Made by a program: the position numbers and the translations under genes | Shown here: piece after piece, positions 55,835 to 64,000 of the stretch | How positions within the stretch are numbered: position 1 is the stretch's first letter | Layout: the number at the start of each line of letters is the position of its first letter | Notes under the pieces: model-generated | The model's database searches: none | The model's input: only the letters and a program-made list of their open reading frames with translations | What the model was told of the DNA's origin: nothing | NCBI RefSeq assembly: GCF_001708935.1 | Contig: NZ_MASI01000006.1 | Location: forward strand, 124,001 to 188,000 | Reading direction: 5' to 3' | DNA length: 64,000 bases | From: Methyloligella halotolerans | GTDB lineage: Bacteria > Pseudomonadota > Alphaproteobacteria > Rhizobiales > Methyloligellaceae

Positions 55835-56734
55835 ATGGTTTCCGCCTCAGATCCCGCCGTTGAACGTTTCGCCCCCTCGCCCACGGGGGAATTGCATCTC
55901 GGCCATGCATTTTCGGCACTGACCGCGTGGGAGGCGGCGCAGGCCGCGGGCGGCACGTTCCTGCTGCGCATGGACGATCTGGATACCGGGCGATGCCGCC
56001 CGAAATTCGCAAGATGCATCGAGGAGGACCTGCGCTTCCTCGGCCTCACCTGGCCGGAGCCGGTGCTCTATCAATCGACGCGAGCGAAGAGCCACTGCGC
56101 CGTGATCGACGACCTGGCCGACAAGGGACTGGTCTATGGATGCGTCTGCACCCGGGCCGAGATCCAGGCGGCGGCCGGCGCACCCCAGGAAGGCGCGCCC
56201 GACGGTCCGCCCTACCCCGGCACCTGCCGCGAGCGATCGGAGGTTCCTTCTGACAAGGCTCATGCTCTGCGGCTCGATATGAAGAAGGCCATCGACTTTC
56301 TCGGCGGGCCGGATGCGGTGCGCGCGCTATCCTTCGAAGAGATCGGCGAGGGGCCGAGGGGCGAGCACGGCATGATTCCTCTCGATCCGCAGATGCTGAT
56401 CGAGCAGGTCGGAGACGTTGTGCTGAGGCGAAAGGACGGCGCCATCGCCTATCATCTGGGGGTGGTGCTGGACGACGGGTTCCAGGGCGTGACCCATGTG
56501 ACGCGGGGGCAGGATCTCTTCCCCTCGACACCAATCCACCGGCTGCTTCAAGCGCTCACAGGAACGCCGACGCCGGTCTACCGGCATCATCGTCTCATCC
56601 GGGACGAGAATGGCCGGCGCCTCGCCAAGCGGCACAAGGATCTCTCCCTGGCCGTACTACGCGAGTCCGGCGCGACGCCAGAGGATATCCGGTCGTCGGT
56701 AGGCTTGGCGCCCGCCGGCCAGTCGGCCGGCTAA
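55835..56734 (+). CDS. gluQ: Glutamyl-Q tRNA(Asp) synthetase
   Basis: The 299-residue enzyme is a truncated glutamyl-tRNA synthetase without an anticodon-binding domain. It has the HIGH motif in FAPSPTGELHLGHAFSAL, a zinc site made of YGCVCTR and YPGTCRE, GVVLDDGFQGVTHVTRGQDL, and a KMSKS equivalent GRRLAKRHKD. It attaches glutamate to queuosine at position 34 of tRNA(Asp). The length and motif order are normal for GluQRS. It is convergent with the DUF6481 gene. Confidence 0.92.
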   Translation: MVSASDPAVERFAPSPTGELHLGHAFSALTAWEAAQAAGGTFLLRMDDLDTGRCRPKFARCIEEDLRFLGLTWPEPVLYQSTRAKSHCAVIDDLADKGLVYGCVCTRAEIQAAAGAPQEGAPDGPPYPGTCRERSEVPSDKAHALRLDMKKAIDFLGGPDAVRALSFEEIGEGPRGEHGMIPLDPQMLIEQVGDVVLRRKDGAIAYHLGVVLDDGFQGVTHVTRGQDLFPSTPIHRLLQALTGTPTPVYRHHRLIRDENGRRLAKRHKDLSLAVLRESGATPEDIRSSVGLAPAGQSAG

Positions 56735-56755
56735 GCGAACCCGTTATGGCGCTGG

Positions 56756-57034
56756 CTAGGCCTTGGCGGTCTTGGCTGCCCTGGCAGCCTTGGCGGCGGC
56801 ACGGGTCTTCTGCTTCTCGGCTTTCTCGAGAGCGGCGGCGGCGGCGGCGGAACTCTCCGCAGCTTCCCTGGCCAGGCGAAGCCCGCGCAGGCGCGCGGTC
56901 TTCTCAGCCACTGCATCGCGAGCGACCTGCTCCTCGTCGGCCATGCGGCGCGTCTGCCGCTGCCAACGCTCGTCGGCGATTTCCTTTGCCGACCGCGCGG
57001 ACGGCGGCCTCGTTTTCAGGGCGAGATCGTTCAT
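56756..57034 (-). CDS. DUF6481-like small basic helical protein
   Basis: The 92-residue protein is Ala/Lys/Arg-rich and predicted to be a long helix or coiled coil (RQTRRMADEEQVARDAVAEK, then an Ala-rich stretch). It is of a type often found beside alphaproteobacterial DEAD-box helicase genes. The start ATG 57034 overlaps the helicase stop (ATGA), so the two are coupled. Function unknown; an RNA-associated role is inference from context. Confidence 0.72.
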   Translation of the reverse strand: MNDLALKTRPPSARSAKEIADERWQRQTRRMADEEQVARDAVAEKTARLRGLRLAREAAESSAAAAAALEKAEKQKTRAAAKAARAAKTAKA

Positions 57035-58368
57035 ATTGCGTGCTCCGACTGGATGCGTTCCGATGACATGCGTGCGGCGGCACCGGGTGCGCCGTTCGGC
57101 CGATCGCCTCGATAGCGGCCGCGGCCTTTGGAAACCGGACGGCCTCCGAACTTGCGTTTCGGCCTGCCCGACTTGCTCTTCGGCCCTGATTTGGCTTTGG
57201 ACTTGGGCTGCTGGCGCATCACGTCGGACGGCGCCAGGGCGAAGGGATGGTCCGACACCTCAAGCTCTGTCCGGGTCAAGCGCTCGATCGCCTTGAGATA
57301 CGCGCCCTCGCTGGTGTCGCAGAACGACATCGCGATGCCCTGCGCGCCTGCGCGGCCGGTCCGGCCGATCCGGTGCACATAGCTCTCCGGCTCGTTCGGC
57401 ATGTCGAAATTGATCACGTGGGAAAGACCGGGAACGTCGATGCCGCGGGCCGCGATATCGGTCGCGACCAGGATGCGGATCTTGCCGCCGCGGAACCCAT
57501 TGAGGGCCTTAACACGCGCGTTTTGCGCCTTATTGCCATGCAGAGCTTCGGCGGTGACGCCTTCCTGCACGAGATGGCGATAGATACGGTCCGCGCCGCG
57601 CTTGGTGCGCGTGAACACAATCGCCTGCCCCACGTCTGGTCCGTTCACCAGATCGAGGAGAAGGGTCTTCTTGTCGGCGGCGCCAACGAAATAGACGCGC
57701 TGCTCGATCTTCCGCGTTTCGACTTTCCGGGGCGCCACATCGATGCGAAGCGCATCGTGCAGCAGTTCCTTGGCCAGCGTCGCGATCGGCGGCGGCATGG
57801 TTGCCGAGAACAGGAGCGTCTGCCGTTGCTTGGGACAGGCAGCCGCGATCTTCCTGACTTCCCGGACAAAGCCCATGTCGAGCATGCGGTCGGCTTCGTC
57901 GAGGACCAGCATCGAGACGCGGTCGAGGCGGATGCGGCTCCTGGTCATCAGCTCAAGGAGTCGACCAGGCGTAGCGACAAGAATGTCGACATTGCCCTTC
58001 AGCGCCTTGAACTGCTGTCCGTAGCCGACGCCACCGGAGATGATGGTCGACCGCAGCTTCAGGCCACGGCCATAGGCATCGATGCTCTCGCCGATCTGGG
58101 CGGCAAGCTCGCGGGTCGGTGCCAGGATGAGGGCGCGCGGTGCGCCGGGTGTGCGCGGCCCGCGGTCCGCGGCGAGGCGGTGCAGAAGCGGGAGGGAGAA
58201 GGCTGCGGTCTTGCCGCTTCCTGTGTCGGCGACAGCGAGAAGGTCACCGCCGTCGAGGATCGCCGGGATCGCCTTGGTCTGAATGGGTGTAGGGGTGGTG
58301 TACTTCTCGGCTTTTACCGCAAGCCGGAGCGGCTCGGCCAAGCCGAGATCATCAAACGTGTTCGTCAC
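57031..58368 (-). CDS. DEAD-box RNA helicase (RhlE-like)
   Basis: The 445-residue protein has all helicase motifs: Q motif PTPIQTKAIPAIL, Walker A ADTGSGKT, PTRELA, VLDEADRMLDMGF, SATMP, IVFTRTKRGADR, VATDIAARGIDV and HRIGRTGRAG. A C-terminal basic, Gly/Lys/Arg-rich tail (about 380-445) probably binds RNA. I chose GTG 58368 behind AAGGAT; the frame continues to 58497 without family similarity. Such helicases are often cold-induced and help ribosome assembly or RNA decay. Confidence 0.9.
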   Translation of the reverse strand: MTNTFDDLGLAEPLRLAVKAEKYTTPTPIQTKAIPAILDGGDLLAVADTGSGKTAAFSLPLLHRLAADRGPRTPGAPRALILAPTRELAAQIGESIDAYGRGLKLRSTIISGGVGYGQQFKALKGNVDILVATPGRLLELMTRSRIRLDRVSMLVLDEADRMLDMGFVREVRKIAAACPKQRQTLLFSATMPPPIATLAKELLHDALRIDVAPRKVETRKIEQRVYFVGAADKKTLLLDLVNGPDVGQAIVFTRTKRGADRIYRHLVQEGVTAEALHGNKAQNARVKALNGFRGGKIRILVATDIAARGIDVPGLSHVINFDMPNEPESYVHRIGRTGRAGAQGIAMSFCDTSEGAYLKAIERLTRTELEVSDHPFALAPSDVMRQQPKSKAKSGPKSKSGRPKRKFGGRPVSKGRGRYRGDRPNGAPGAAARMSSERIQSEHAI

Positions 58369-58849
58369 TAAGATATCCTTTGTGCATCGGCTGGCGCCTG
58401 CGTGTTCGCGCATGGCGCATCCTTCGATGCGATGAAAGAGAGTTGCCCGGCATGTATCGACGGGTGTTGGCAACCAGGAGCCGCGTATCCAGCGCATTCA
58501 CCGAAGTGATGCGATTTCATGGGAAGCATCCGCGTCGCCGATGGCGACCTCGCGGGACGCGCTCGTGATTGGGGGCAGGAGAATCTCAAAGGGTGCAAGC
58601 ACATGCTCGCACTGCCCAAGGCAATCATATGGGGCCAAGGGGCGAAATTGGCAAGCAAAACCTTCGCCTACCCTCCGGCGCTCAGGCCGAATATCGCGGG
58701 AGTGGGCCGTTTCCACGGCCATGTCCGGGGCCACGGATGAACTGGGCCCGACGGTCTCCTCTACCGCATCGAGGCCGCTTCCGTTACATGAGGGTCCCGC
58801 AATCGAACCGGAACGAGAGTCCTTCGCGGCGCTGGGACAGGCGATAGGC
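58369..58849. other. Divergent intergenic region before the ABC importer operon
   Basis: These 481 bases separate the helicase from the substrate-binding protein gene. A frame runs in from 58541 in phase with the binding protein, but its translation is of low similarity and precedes a normal signal peptide, so I treat it as leader. I looked for a cobalamin riboswitch (conserved B12 box and the CCGGCGCTG-type core) and did not find one, nor an obvious Fur or Irr box. Confidence 0.5.
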
Positions 58850-59755
58850 ATGACAGCTAGACCGATCGAAAGATGGACGCGATTCGCCTTCCTCGCACTC
58901 TCTCTATCGATCGCTGCGCCATCCGACGCGGCCGAACCGAGCGCCAAGGACGCCGGGAAGCCTCCGCCGCACCGGATCGTGTCGCTGAATGTCTGCACCG
59001 ATCAGCTTCTGATGCTGCTCGTGCCAGAGGAGCGGATCGCCGCCGTGAGCCATCTCGCACGGGACCCGGAGGTTTCGACGCTTTCCGAACAGGCCGCCGG
59101 GCTTCCGATCACCTTTGGCAGCGCGGAGCAGCTGATCGTCGCCAAGCCGGATCTGATCCTCGCCGGAGCCTATACCCGGGCCAATGTTCCGCTGTTGCGG
59201 CAGCTCGGCTTCAAGGTGGTGGAGGTTCCGCCCGCGACGAGCCTGAAGGAAGTGGTCTCCAATATCAGGGCCGTCGGCGAGGCGGTCGGGGAGAGCGAAA
59301 GAGCCGAGGCGATGGTCCGGGATATCGATGAAGCCCTTGCCGAACATGCCCCCCAAGCCGGCGAGGATCCTTTGGTGGTGCCGCTCTACGCCAACGCCTA
59401 TACCTCCGGTCCGGGAACGCTGGTCGATTCCGTCCTGCAAGAGGCCGGGCTGCTTTCGATCGGCCGGAGCCTCGGTCTTTCGGGTATGCAGAAGCTGAAC
59501 CTGGAGACCGTCTTGATGAGCAAGCCAGACGCGCTGCTGCTCCCCGACCACCGCTACGAGGGCGATGCCTTGGCCTATGACGTCTTCCGCCATCCCGCGC
59601 TGCAGGCGTTGCACCGGGACATTCCCAGCCTCAGCTGGGACAGCGCCGAGACCATCTGCGGCACGCCGGAGATCGTGCATGTCGTGAAGCGGCTGCGCGC
59701 CTTCCGCGAGGAACTGGTGACGTCGAAGAGCCGAGAGGCGGCCGCGGCGCCGTGA
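58850..59755 (+). CDS. Periplasmic binding protein of a cobalamin/ferric-siderophore ABC importer
   Basis: The 301-residue protein has a signal peptide (residues 1-28, ending SDAAE) and a BtuF/FepB-type fold: RIVSLNVCTDQLLMLLVPEE, GSAEQLIVAKPDLILAGAYT, and the long linking helix followed by ANAYTSGPGTLVDSVLQEAG. It captures cobalamin or an iron chelate in the periplasm for the permease. SLNVCTDQLL is common among alphaproteobacterial members. Its stop overlaps the permease start as GTGA. No TonB receptor gene is nearby, so the ligand is not fixed. Confidence 0.82.
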   Translation: MTARPIERWTRFAFLALSLSIAAPSDAAEPSAKDAGKPPPHRIVSLNVCTDQLLMLLVPEERIAAVSHLARDPEVSTLSEQAAGLPITFGSAEQLIVAKPDLILAGAYTRANVPLLRQLGFKVVEVPPATSLKEVVSNIRAVGEAVGESERAEAMVRDIDEALAEHAPQAGEDPLVVPLYANAYTSGPGTLVDSVLQEAGLLSIGRSLGLSGMQKLNLETVLMSKPDALLLPDHRYEGDALAYDVFRHPALQALHRDIPSLSWDSAETICGTPEIVHVVKRLRAFREELVTSKSREAAAAP

Positions 59756-60795
59756 GCGAAACCAGGATCATCGAAGCGGAAGCACAGAGCGGCGAGCAGC
59801 TTTACCGGCGTTCGCTGGCGGGGCTGATCGCGCTCACCTTCGGCCTGTTTCTGCTGTCCCTGATTATCGGTCCTGCGCATCTCTCACCGGTCGAGGTCTT
59901 TCGCGCGCTTTTTACCCGGGACGACACCGCCTCGGCCGTCTGGCTGATCGTCCGGGAGATCCGCCTTCCCCGCAGCATCCTGGCCGTGCTCGTCGGCGGA
60001 GCGCTCGGCGTTTCCGGAGCAGCCCTCCAGGGCTATCTCAGGAATCCTCTCGCGGAGCCGGGCATCATCGGCGCGTCCGGCGGCGCGGCCCTGGGGGCGG
60101 TCCTGGCATTCTATTTCGGACTTTCATACGCGATCCCCTTCGCCGTTCCGTTCGCAGGGCTGCTTGGTGCCGGCGCCGCCGTAATCACCGTCTATCTGCT
60201 CGCCGGACACGGCAGCCGTCCGCTGACGCTTATCCTTGCGGGTGTCGCGATCAGCGCCTTCACCGCCGCCCTGACCAGCCTGACCTTGAGCCTTTCGCCC
60301 AACCCGTTCGCCATGTCGGAGGTGGTGTTCTGGCTGATGGGGTCGCTCGCAGACCGCAGCATGAACCATGTCTATCTGGCCGCGCCGCTGATCCTGGCCG
60401 GCTGCGCTCTCCTGCTGACATTAGGCCGCGCGATCGACGGGCTGAGCCTGGGGGAGGATGTCGCCGCAAATCTCGGGGTCAATCTTCGCCGCACGCAAAT
60501 CCTGCTGATCCTCGGCATCGCCATGAGCGTGGGCGCGGCGACGGCGGTCGCCGGGGCCATCGCCTTCGTCGGGCTGATCGCGCCGCATATCCTGCGGCCC
60601 TTTACGGACGGCCGGCCGAGCCGGACCCTCAGTCTCAGCTTCTTCGGCGGGGCGAGCCTGGTCATCGCGGCTGATTGCCTGATCCGGGTGATCACGCCGG
60701 AGCGGGAGCTCAATCTTGGCGTCCTGACGGCCCTGCTCGGCGCGCCCTTCTTCCTGGTGCTGATCCTGCGCATGCGCGGGAGGGACTTCGCATGA
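59752..60795 (+). CDS. FecCD/BtuC-family ABC permease
   Basis: The 347-residue protein has about ten membrane helices. It shows RLPRSILAVLVGGALGVSGA, LQGYLRNPLAEPGIIGASGG, the coupling region VAGAIAFVGLIAPHILRPF and a C-terminal LGVLTALLGAPFFLVLILRM. These are features of the cobalamin/ferric-siderophore permease family; it works as a dimer with the ATPase encoded next. Starts with GTG 59752, overlapping the upstream stop, and its own stop overlaps the ATPase ATG. Confidence 0.9.
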   Translation: MSETRIIEAEAQSGEQLYRRSLAGLIALTFGLFLLSLIIGPAHLSPVEVFRALFTRDDTASAVWLIVREIRLPRSILAVLVGGALGVSGAALQGYLRNPLAEPGIIGASGGAALGAVLAFYFGLSYAIPFAVPFAGLLGAGAAVITVYLLAGHGSRPLTLILAGVAISAFTAALTSLTLSLSPNPFAMSEVVFWLMGSLADRSMNHVYLAAPLILAGCALLLTLGRAIDGLSLGEDVAANLGVNLRRTQILLILGIAMSVGAATAVAGAIAFVGLIAPHILRPFTDGRPSRTLSLSFFGGASLVIAADCLIRVITPERELNLGVLTALLGAPFFLVLILRMRGRDFA

Positions 60796-61607
60796 GCGGC
60801 GTCGACACGGCTTCCGCCAGTCTGACGGCGGAGAAGATCGCCCTCGCCCACGGCAAGGGCGAAGCTCTGCTGCGCGACGTCTCCTTCGCGGTCGCTCCCG
60901 GCGAACTGATCGGGCTGGTGGGCGCGAACGGCGCCGGCAAATCCAGCTTGATGCATGTGCTTGCGGGACTCCGCGCCCCGACCGAAGGCCGGGTCCTGCT
61001 GCATGGAGAGCCGCTCGATGACATCGATAGAAGCGATCGGGCGCAAAAGCTCGCCTATCTGCCCCAGACGCGAGCAGTACACTGGCCGCTCAAGGTGCGG
61101 GACCTCGTGGCGCTGGGCCGCCTTCCCTACCGCCGCCCCTTCATGGGGATGAGCGGCACCGACCGGGAGGCGATCGAGCGGGCGATGTCGATGACCCATA
61201 CGCTGGGGCTGGCGGGGCGGCAGGCCGATACGCTGTCGGGGGGTGAACTGGCGCGGGTGCTGCTGGCCAGGGCGCTGGCACAGACGCCAACGGTGCTGCT
61301 GGCCGACGAGCCGATCGCCGCCCTCGACCCGGCCTATCAGTTCCGGATTTTGAATCTGCTCCGGCGCGCGGTCGACCAAGGGATCGCGGTGCTCGCCGTG
61401 TTCCACGACCTGCCTTTGGCCGCGCGCTACTGTGACCGGCTCATCCTGCTCCATGACGGCGCCCTGCACGCCATGGGGACGCCGCAGGAGGTTCTGACCG
61501 AAGCGACGGTCGAGACCGTCTACGGGATCAAGGTGGAGATCGACGACACGGGCAACTGGCTCTCCGTCACGCCGATCGACGTGACCGACGAGGACGCAAC
61601 GGCCTGA
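60792..61607 (+). CDS. ABC ATPase of the cobalamin/ferric-siderophore importer
   Basis: The 271-residue ATPase has Walker A GANGAGKSSL, Q-loop in LAYLPQTRAVHWPLKVRDLV, signature LSGGELARVLLARAL, Walker B VLLADEPIAALD and the switch His in AVFHDLPLAARY. It energises the FecCD-type permease. The ATG overlaps the permease stop (ATGA). It is convergent with the GntR-family regulator gene. Confidence 0.9.
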   Translation: MSGVDTASASLTAEKIALAHGKGEALLRDVSFAVAPGELIGLVGANGAGKSSLMHVLAGLRAPTEGRVLLHGEPLDDIDRSDRAQKLAYLPQTRAVHWPLKVRDLVALGRLPYRRPFMGMSGTDREAIERAMSMTHTLGLAGRQADTLSGGELARVLLARALAQTPTVLLADEPIAALDPAYQFRILNLLRRAVDQGIAVLAVFHDLPLAARYCDRLILLHDGALHAMGTPQEVLTEATVETVYGIKVEIDDTGNWLSVTPIDVTDEDATA

Positions 61608-61616
61608 CCGGCTATC

Positions 61617-62378
61617 TCACGCAACGGAGCTGAGGAGGCGATCACCGCCGCCAAGGCTGGTCTCGATAAGAGCGGCGCCGGCGCGGATGTCCTTGACCAG
61701 GGCATCGACCAGGAGGGCCTCGTTCCGTTTCTCAAGGGCGCTCAGGATCACCTTATGATGGTCCACGAGATAGTGATCGCGGATCCTGTCTCCCGCCACA
61801 CGCTGGCTCGGCCCGATCTGAAGCCAGACGCTCTCGATGCAGTTCATGGCCGCATGGTAGGGGTTCAGCTCGTAGATCCCCTTGTGGAAGTGCTGGTTCA
61901 GGACGATGAGCTCGTCCACCGCATCTTCCGTGACCTTCTCGTCCATTCGGGCGTCGATGGCGCGAAGCTCGGCGATGGCGATGTCGGACACGTAGGGCAG
62001 CGCCCGGGCTGCCGCGTGGCTCTCAAGCGTCTCCCGAAGCGCGAGAAGATCTGCGAAACGCTGCAGCGTCATCGTCGGGATCTGCATGCGCCGATTGCCG
62101 AGAATTTCGATGGCGTGCTCGGAGCTGAGCCGCCGCACCGCCTCGCGGATCGGCGTCGGGCTCATATGGAAGGCATCGGCAAGGCCGCGCATGGTGAGCT
62201 GGGTGCCAGGCGGAATGGCGCCGACCATGATGCAATGGCGAAGCTTCGCGTAGCACTGCTCCTGAATCGTCAACGATGGATCGACATCGACTGCGGCGAG
62301 AGCGGCCTGAAGATCGAGCTTCGGCACCGAAACCAGGGGCGTGCCGCCGATTTGCGCGGCTTTCAACGTTGACCTCAT
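61617..62378 (-). CDS. GntR-family (FCD) transcriptional regulator
   Basis: The 253-residue protein has an N-terminal winged helix (about 40-105; QEQCYAKLRHCIMVGAIPPG, MRGLADAFHMSPTPIREAVR) and an FCD ligand-binding domain (about 110-235). The FCD domain has metal-type residues in LRAIDARMDE, LNQHFHKGIYE and HHKVIL. It is divergent from puuA, 61 bases apart, so it most likely controls the polyamine operon and itself. The ligand is probably a polyamine or gamma-glutamyl intermediate (inference). Confidence 0.85.
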   Translation of the reverse strand: MRSTLKAAQIGGTPLVSVPKLDLQAALAAVDVDPSLTIQEQCYAKLRHCIMVGAIPPGTQLTMRGLADAFHMSPTPIREAVRRLSSEHAIEILGNRRMQIPTMTLQRFADLLALRETLESHAAARALPYVSDIAIAELRAIDARMDEKVTEDAVDELIVLNQHFHKGIYELNPYHAAMNCIESVWLQIGPSQRVAGDRIRDHYLVDHHKVILSALEKRNEALLVDALVKDIRAGAALIETSLGGGDRLLSSVA

Positions 62379-62385
62379 GGCGGAA

Positions 62386-62433
62386 TGATATCACAAATAG
62401 GAATAACGTATCAAAAACTAGCGAACGATATCA
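62386..62433. promoter_or_regulatory. Paired GATATC palindromes, candidate operators between the GntR gene and puuA
   Basis: TGATATCA (62386-62393) and CGATATCA (62426-62433) lie 40 bases apart centre to centre, about four helical turns, within the 61-base divergent region. Both are palindromic around GATATC. Their placement between a GntR gene and its divergent target makes them likely repressor sites. Confidence 0.5.
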
Positions 62434-62439
62434 TCCGAT

Positions 62440-63786
62440 ATGGCTTCGGACTACACAGATTGGCTCGCCGCGCGGCCGGAGATCGCATCACTCTTCGCCT
62501 GTCTCTGCGATTTGAACGGGACGCTTCGAGGCAAATGGCTTCCGGCCGACCAGAGCTCCAAGCTGCTCGGCGGTGGCATTCGCATGCCCTTCTCCACCCT
62601 GAACGTGGATATCTGGGGCGCAGATATCGAAGGCAGCCAGTTCGTCTACGAGACGGGCGATGCGGACGGGGTCTGCACCTACACGGGGCGTCCGCTGGTG
62701 GCGACCGACTGGATGACCCGCCCCGGCGCCATGGCGCTTCTGTGGATGGGCTATGAGGATGGGGCGCCGTTCCTCGGCGATCCGCGACGCGCGCTGGCCG
62801 CGATCTGCGAGCGCTACGCGGCGGCCGGCTTGAAGCCCGTCGTTGCGGGGGAGTTCGAGTTCTACCTGTTCGATCCTTCGGGCCGGAGCCCGATGCCGCC
62901 CACCTCGCCGGTCTCGGGCGAGCGGCTGAATGCGCACAACGCGATCTCCATCAGCGAGGTGCAGCATTTCGAGGGCTTCCTGAACGACGTCTACGATTAC
63001 TGCCGGGACCAGGAGATCGGACTCGATACGACCATCTCGGAATACGGCTTCGGACAGTTCGAAGTCAGCATGAAGCATATCGACGATCCGCTGAAGGCGG
63101 CGGACGATGCGATCCTGTTCAAGCACATGGTGCGCGCCATCGCCCGCAAGCACGGGTTCGGCGCGACCTTCATGGCGAAGCCCTATGGCGAGGATTCGGG
63201 GAGCGGGCTCCACTATCACGTCTCGCTGCTGGATAGGGATGGAGAGAACGTTTTCGACGACGGCAGCCTCGAAGGTTCAGAGACGCTGCAGCATGCGGTG
63301 GGCGGACTTCTGACGACCATGCAGGAATGCATGCTCACCTTCGCGCCCCACGAGAACTCCTATCGGCGCTTTCAGCCTGGCACCCATTCGCCAGCTTCCG
63401 TGGGGTGGGGCTACGAGAACAGAACCGCGGCGGTGCGGATTCCCGGCGGCGCGGGCAAGGCCCGGCGCTTCGAGCATCGTGTCGCCGGCGCCGATGCGAA
63501 TCCCTATCTCGTTCTGGCCAGCATTCTCGGCGGTGCGCTGCTCGGTATCGAGCGCAAGCTCACGCCGCCTCCCCCGGTCGACGGCAATGCCTATGACGCG
63601 GAGCTTCCCGCCCTGCCGCGGGAATGGGGTGCCGCCATTGAGGCGTTCGATGCAGGGTCCCACGTCGGCGATATCTTCTCTCCAACGCTTCAGCGCATGC
63701 TGGTCGACTGCAAGCGCCAGGAGCTGCAGCGCTTCCGGCAAACCGTGACCGAGTTCGAGCATCAGACCTATCTGGAAGTGGTTTAG
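62440..63786 (+). CDS. puuA: Gamma-glutamylputrescine synthetase-like glutamine synthetase (PuuA)
   Basis: The 448-residue protein is of the glutamine synthetase family. It has the metal/ATP region VVAGEFEFYLFDP, GFGATFMAKPYGEDSGSGLH (20 residues), FAPHENSYRRFQPGTHSPAS, NRTAAVRIPGG and EHRVAGADANPYL. The spacing and the N-terminal FACLCDLNGTLRGKWLP fit the PuuA-type subgroup rather than GlnA, and there is no adenylylation tyrosine motif. It joins glutamate to putrescine or a related amine. The next gene is PuuB-like, overlapping by one base, which supports the polyamine role. Confidence 0.85.
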   Translation: MASDYTDWLAARPEIASLFACLCDLNGTLRGKWLPADQSSKLLGGGIRMPFSTLNVDIWGADIEGSQFVYETGDADGVCTYTGRPLVATDWMTRPGAMALLWMGYEDGAPFLGDPRRALAAICERYAAAGLKPVVAGEFEFYLFDPSGRSPMPPTSPVSGERLNAHNAISISEVQHFEGFLNDVYDYCRDQEIGLDTTISEYGFGQFEVSMKHIDDPLKAADDAILFKHMVRAIARKHGFGATFMAKPYGEDSGSGLHYHVSLLDRDGENVFDDGSLEGSETLQHAVGGLLTTMQECMLTFAPHENSYRRFQPGTHSPASVGWGYENRTAAVRIPGGAGKARRFEHRVAGADANPYLVLASILGGALLGIERKLTPPPPVDGNAYDAELPALPREWGAAIEAFDAGSHVGDIFSPTLQRMLVDCKRQELQRFRQTVTEFEHQTYLEVV

Positions 63787-64000
63787 TGACGAAACAGACG
63801 AGCTATGCCGGCGACGGCGAGTATGTGGAGAGCTACTACGCATATTCGGCCAATCCCGCCCCCGACCGGCCGCATCTCGAAGGAGATGCTGAGACGGAGG
63901 TTTGTGTGGTCGGCGCGGGCTACACCGGTCTTTCGGCGGCGATCACGCTGGCCGAGAAGGGCTATCAGGTCTGCGTGCTGGAGGGTGCGAAGGTTGGCTG
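63786..64000 (+). CDS. puuB: FAD-dependent gamma-glutamylputrescine oxidoreductase-like protein (partial, 3' end outside window)
   Basis: The first 71 residues are visible. They read SYYAYSANPAPDRPHLEGD followed by the FAD motif VCVVGAGYTGLSAAITLAEK, as in PuuB and other DAO-family oxidoreductases. The start is GTG 63786, sharing its first base with the puuA stop. It probably oxidises gamma-glutamylputrescine. The window ends inside the gene. Confidence 0.8.
   Translation, partial: MTKQTSYAGDGEYVESYYAYSANPAPDRPHLEGDAETEVCVVGAGYTGLSAAITLAEKGYQVCVLEGAKVG

Noticed and set aside
58369..58849. Cobalamin riboswitch before the BtuFCD-like genes
   Set aside because: I found no B12 box or conserved core, so neither the riboswitch nor the cobalamin substrate is supported.

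Overview
This 64 kb, GC-rich window looks like chromosomal DNA of an alphaproteobacterium, most likely order Hyphomicrobiales (Rhizobiales). The support is an HWE-family histidine kinase in a bacteriophytochrome, an RpoE/ChrR (ECF11-type) sigma/anti-sigma pair, an EcfG-type promoter upstream of a GlsB-like gene, PuuA/PuuB-type polyamine genes, and an intergenic palindrome of a type common in Rhizobiales. No rRNA, tRNA, CRISPR array, phage or insertion sequence was recognised. The species cannot be named from the sequence.

Layout. 1-4.6 kb: a membrane-anchored repeat protein cut by the window edge, and a secreted hexaheme cytochrome c with a P460-like N-terminal domain. 4.6-9.8 kb: an ectoine-degradation operon (doeB2-doeD-doeA-doeC) on the minus strand. 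9.9-21.3 kb: a Bcr/CflA-type efflux pump, a bacteriophytochrome HWE kinase with its heme oxygenase, a class A penicillin-binding protein, an SH3 protein, a P2-type cation ATPase and a MipA-like outer membrane protein. 21.5-29.6 kb: the most interesting block. An rpoE-chrR operon continues into an alpha/beta hydrolase, a DUF1295 membrane protein and a CfaS-like methylase. It is divergent from a flavin amine oxidase-like protein, a DUF1365 protein and a second CfaS-like methylase. This resembles the singlet-oxygen and furan-fatty-acid loci of Rhodobacter and Rhodopseudomonas.

29.7-39.0 kb: a glutamine amidotransferase, an MHS-type transporter, a type I secretion system (ABC protein plus HlyD protein) with its serralysin-like RTX protease, and an acyl-CoA ligase. 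39.0-48.6 kb: two GlsB-like stress membrane proteins (one behind a perfect EcfG promoter), an EEP-family hydrolase, a Crp-family regulator, a HAD phosphatase, an arylsulfatase, a methyltransferase, a flavin reductase, a Met-rich secreted protein behind a predicted ChrR-sigma promoter, and a phosphodiester glycosidase/GH25 muramidase pair. 48.6-58.4 kb: a flavin-dependent halogenase-like protein, a repeat-bearing SH3 protein, an OprB-like porin, a CHAD protein, a Ca2+/cation antiporter, GluQRS, a DUF6481 protein and a DEAD-box helicase. 58.8-64 kb: a cobalamin/ferric-siderophore-type ABC importer, then a GntR regulator divergent from puuA-puuB.

A common theme is defence against light and oxidative stress: phytochrome, singlet-oxygen sigma factor, membrane-lipid modification, a Met-rich secreted protein and general-stress proteins. 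Eight genes carry nine apparent frameshifts. Every one is repaired by adding a single base, usually in a short run of the same base. This points to deletion-type sequencing or assembly errors rather than decay, so these are annotated as single genes.
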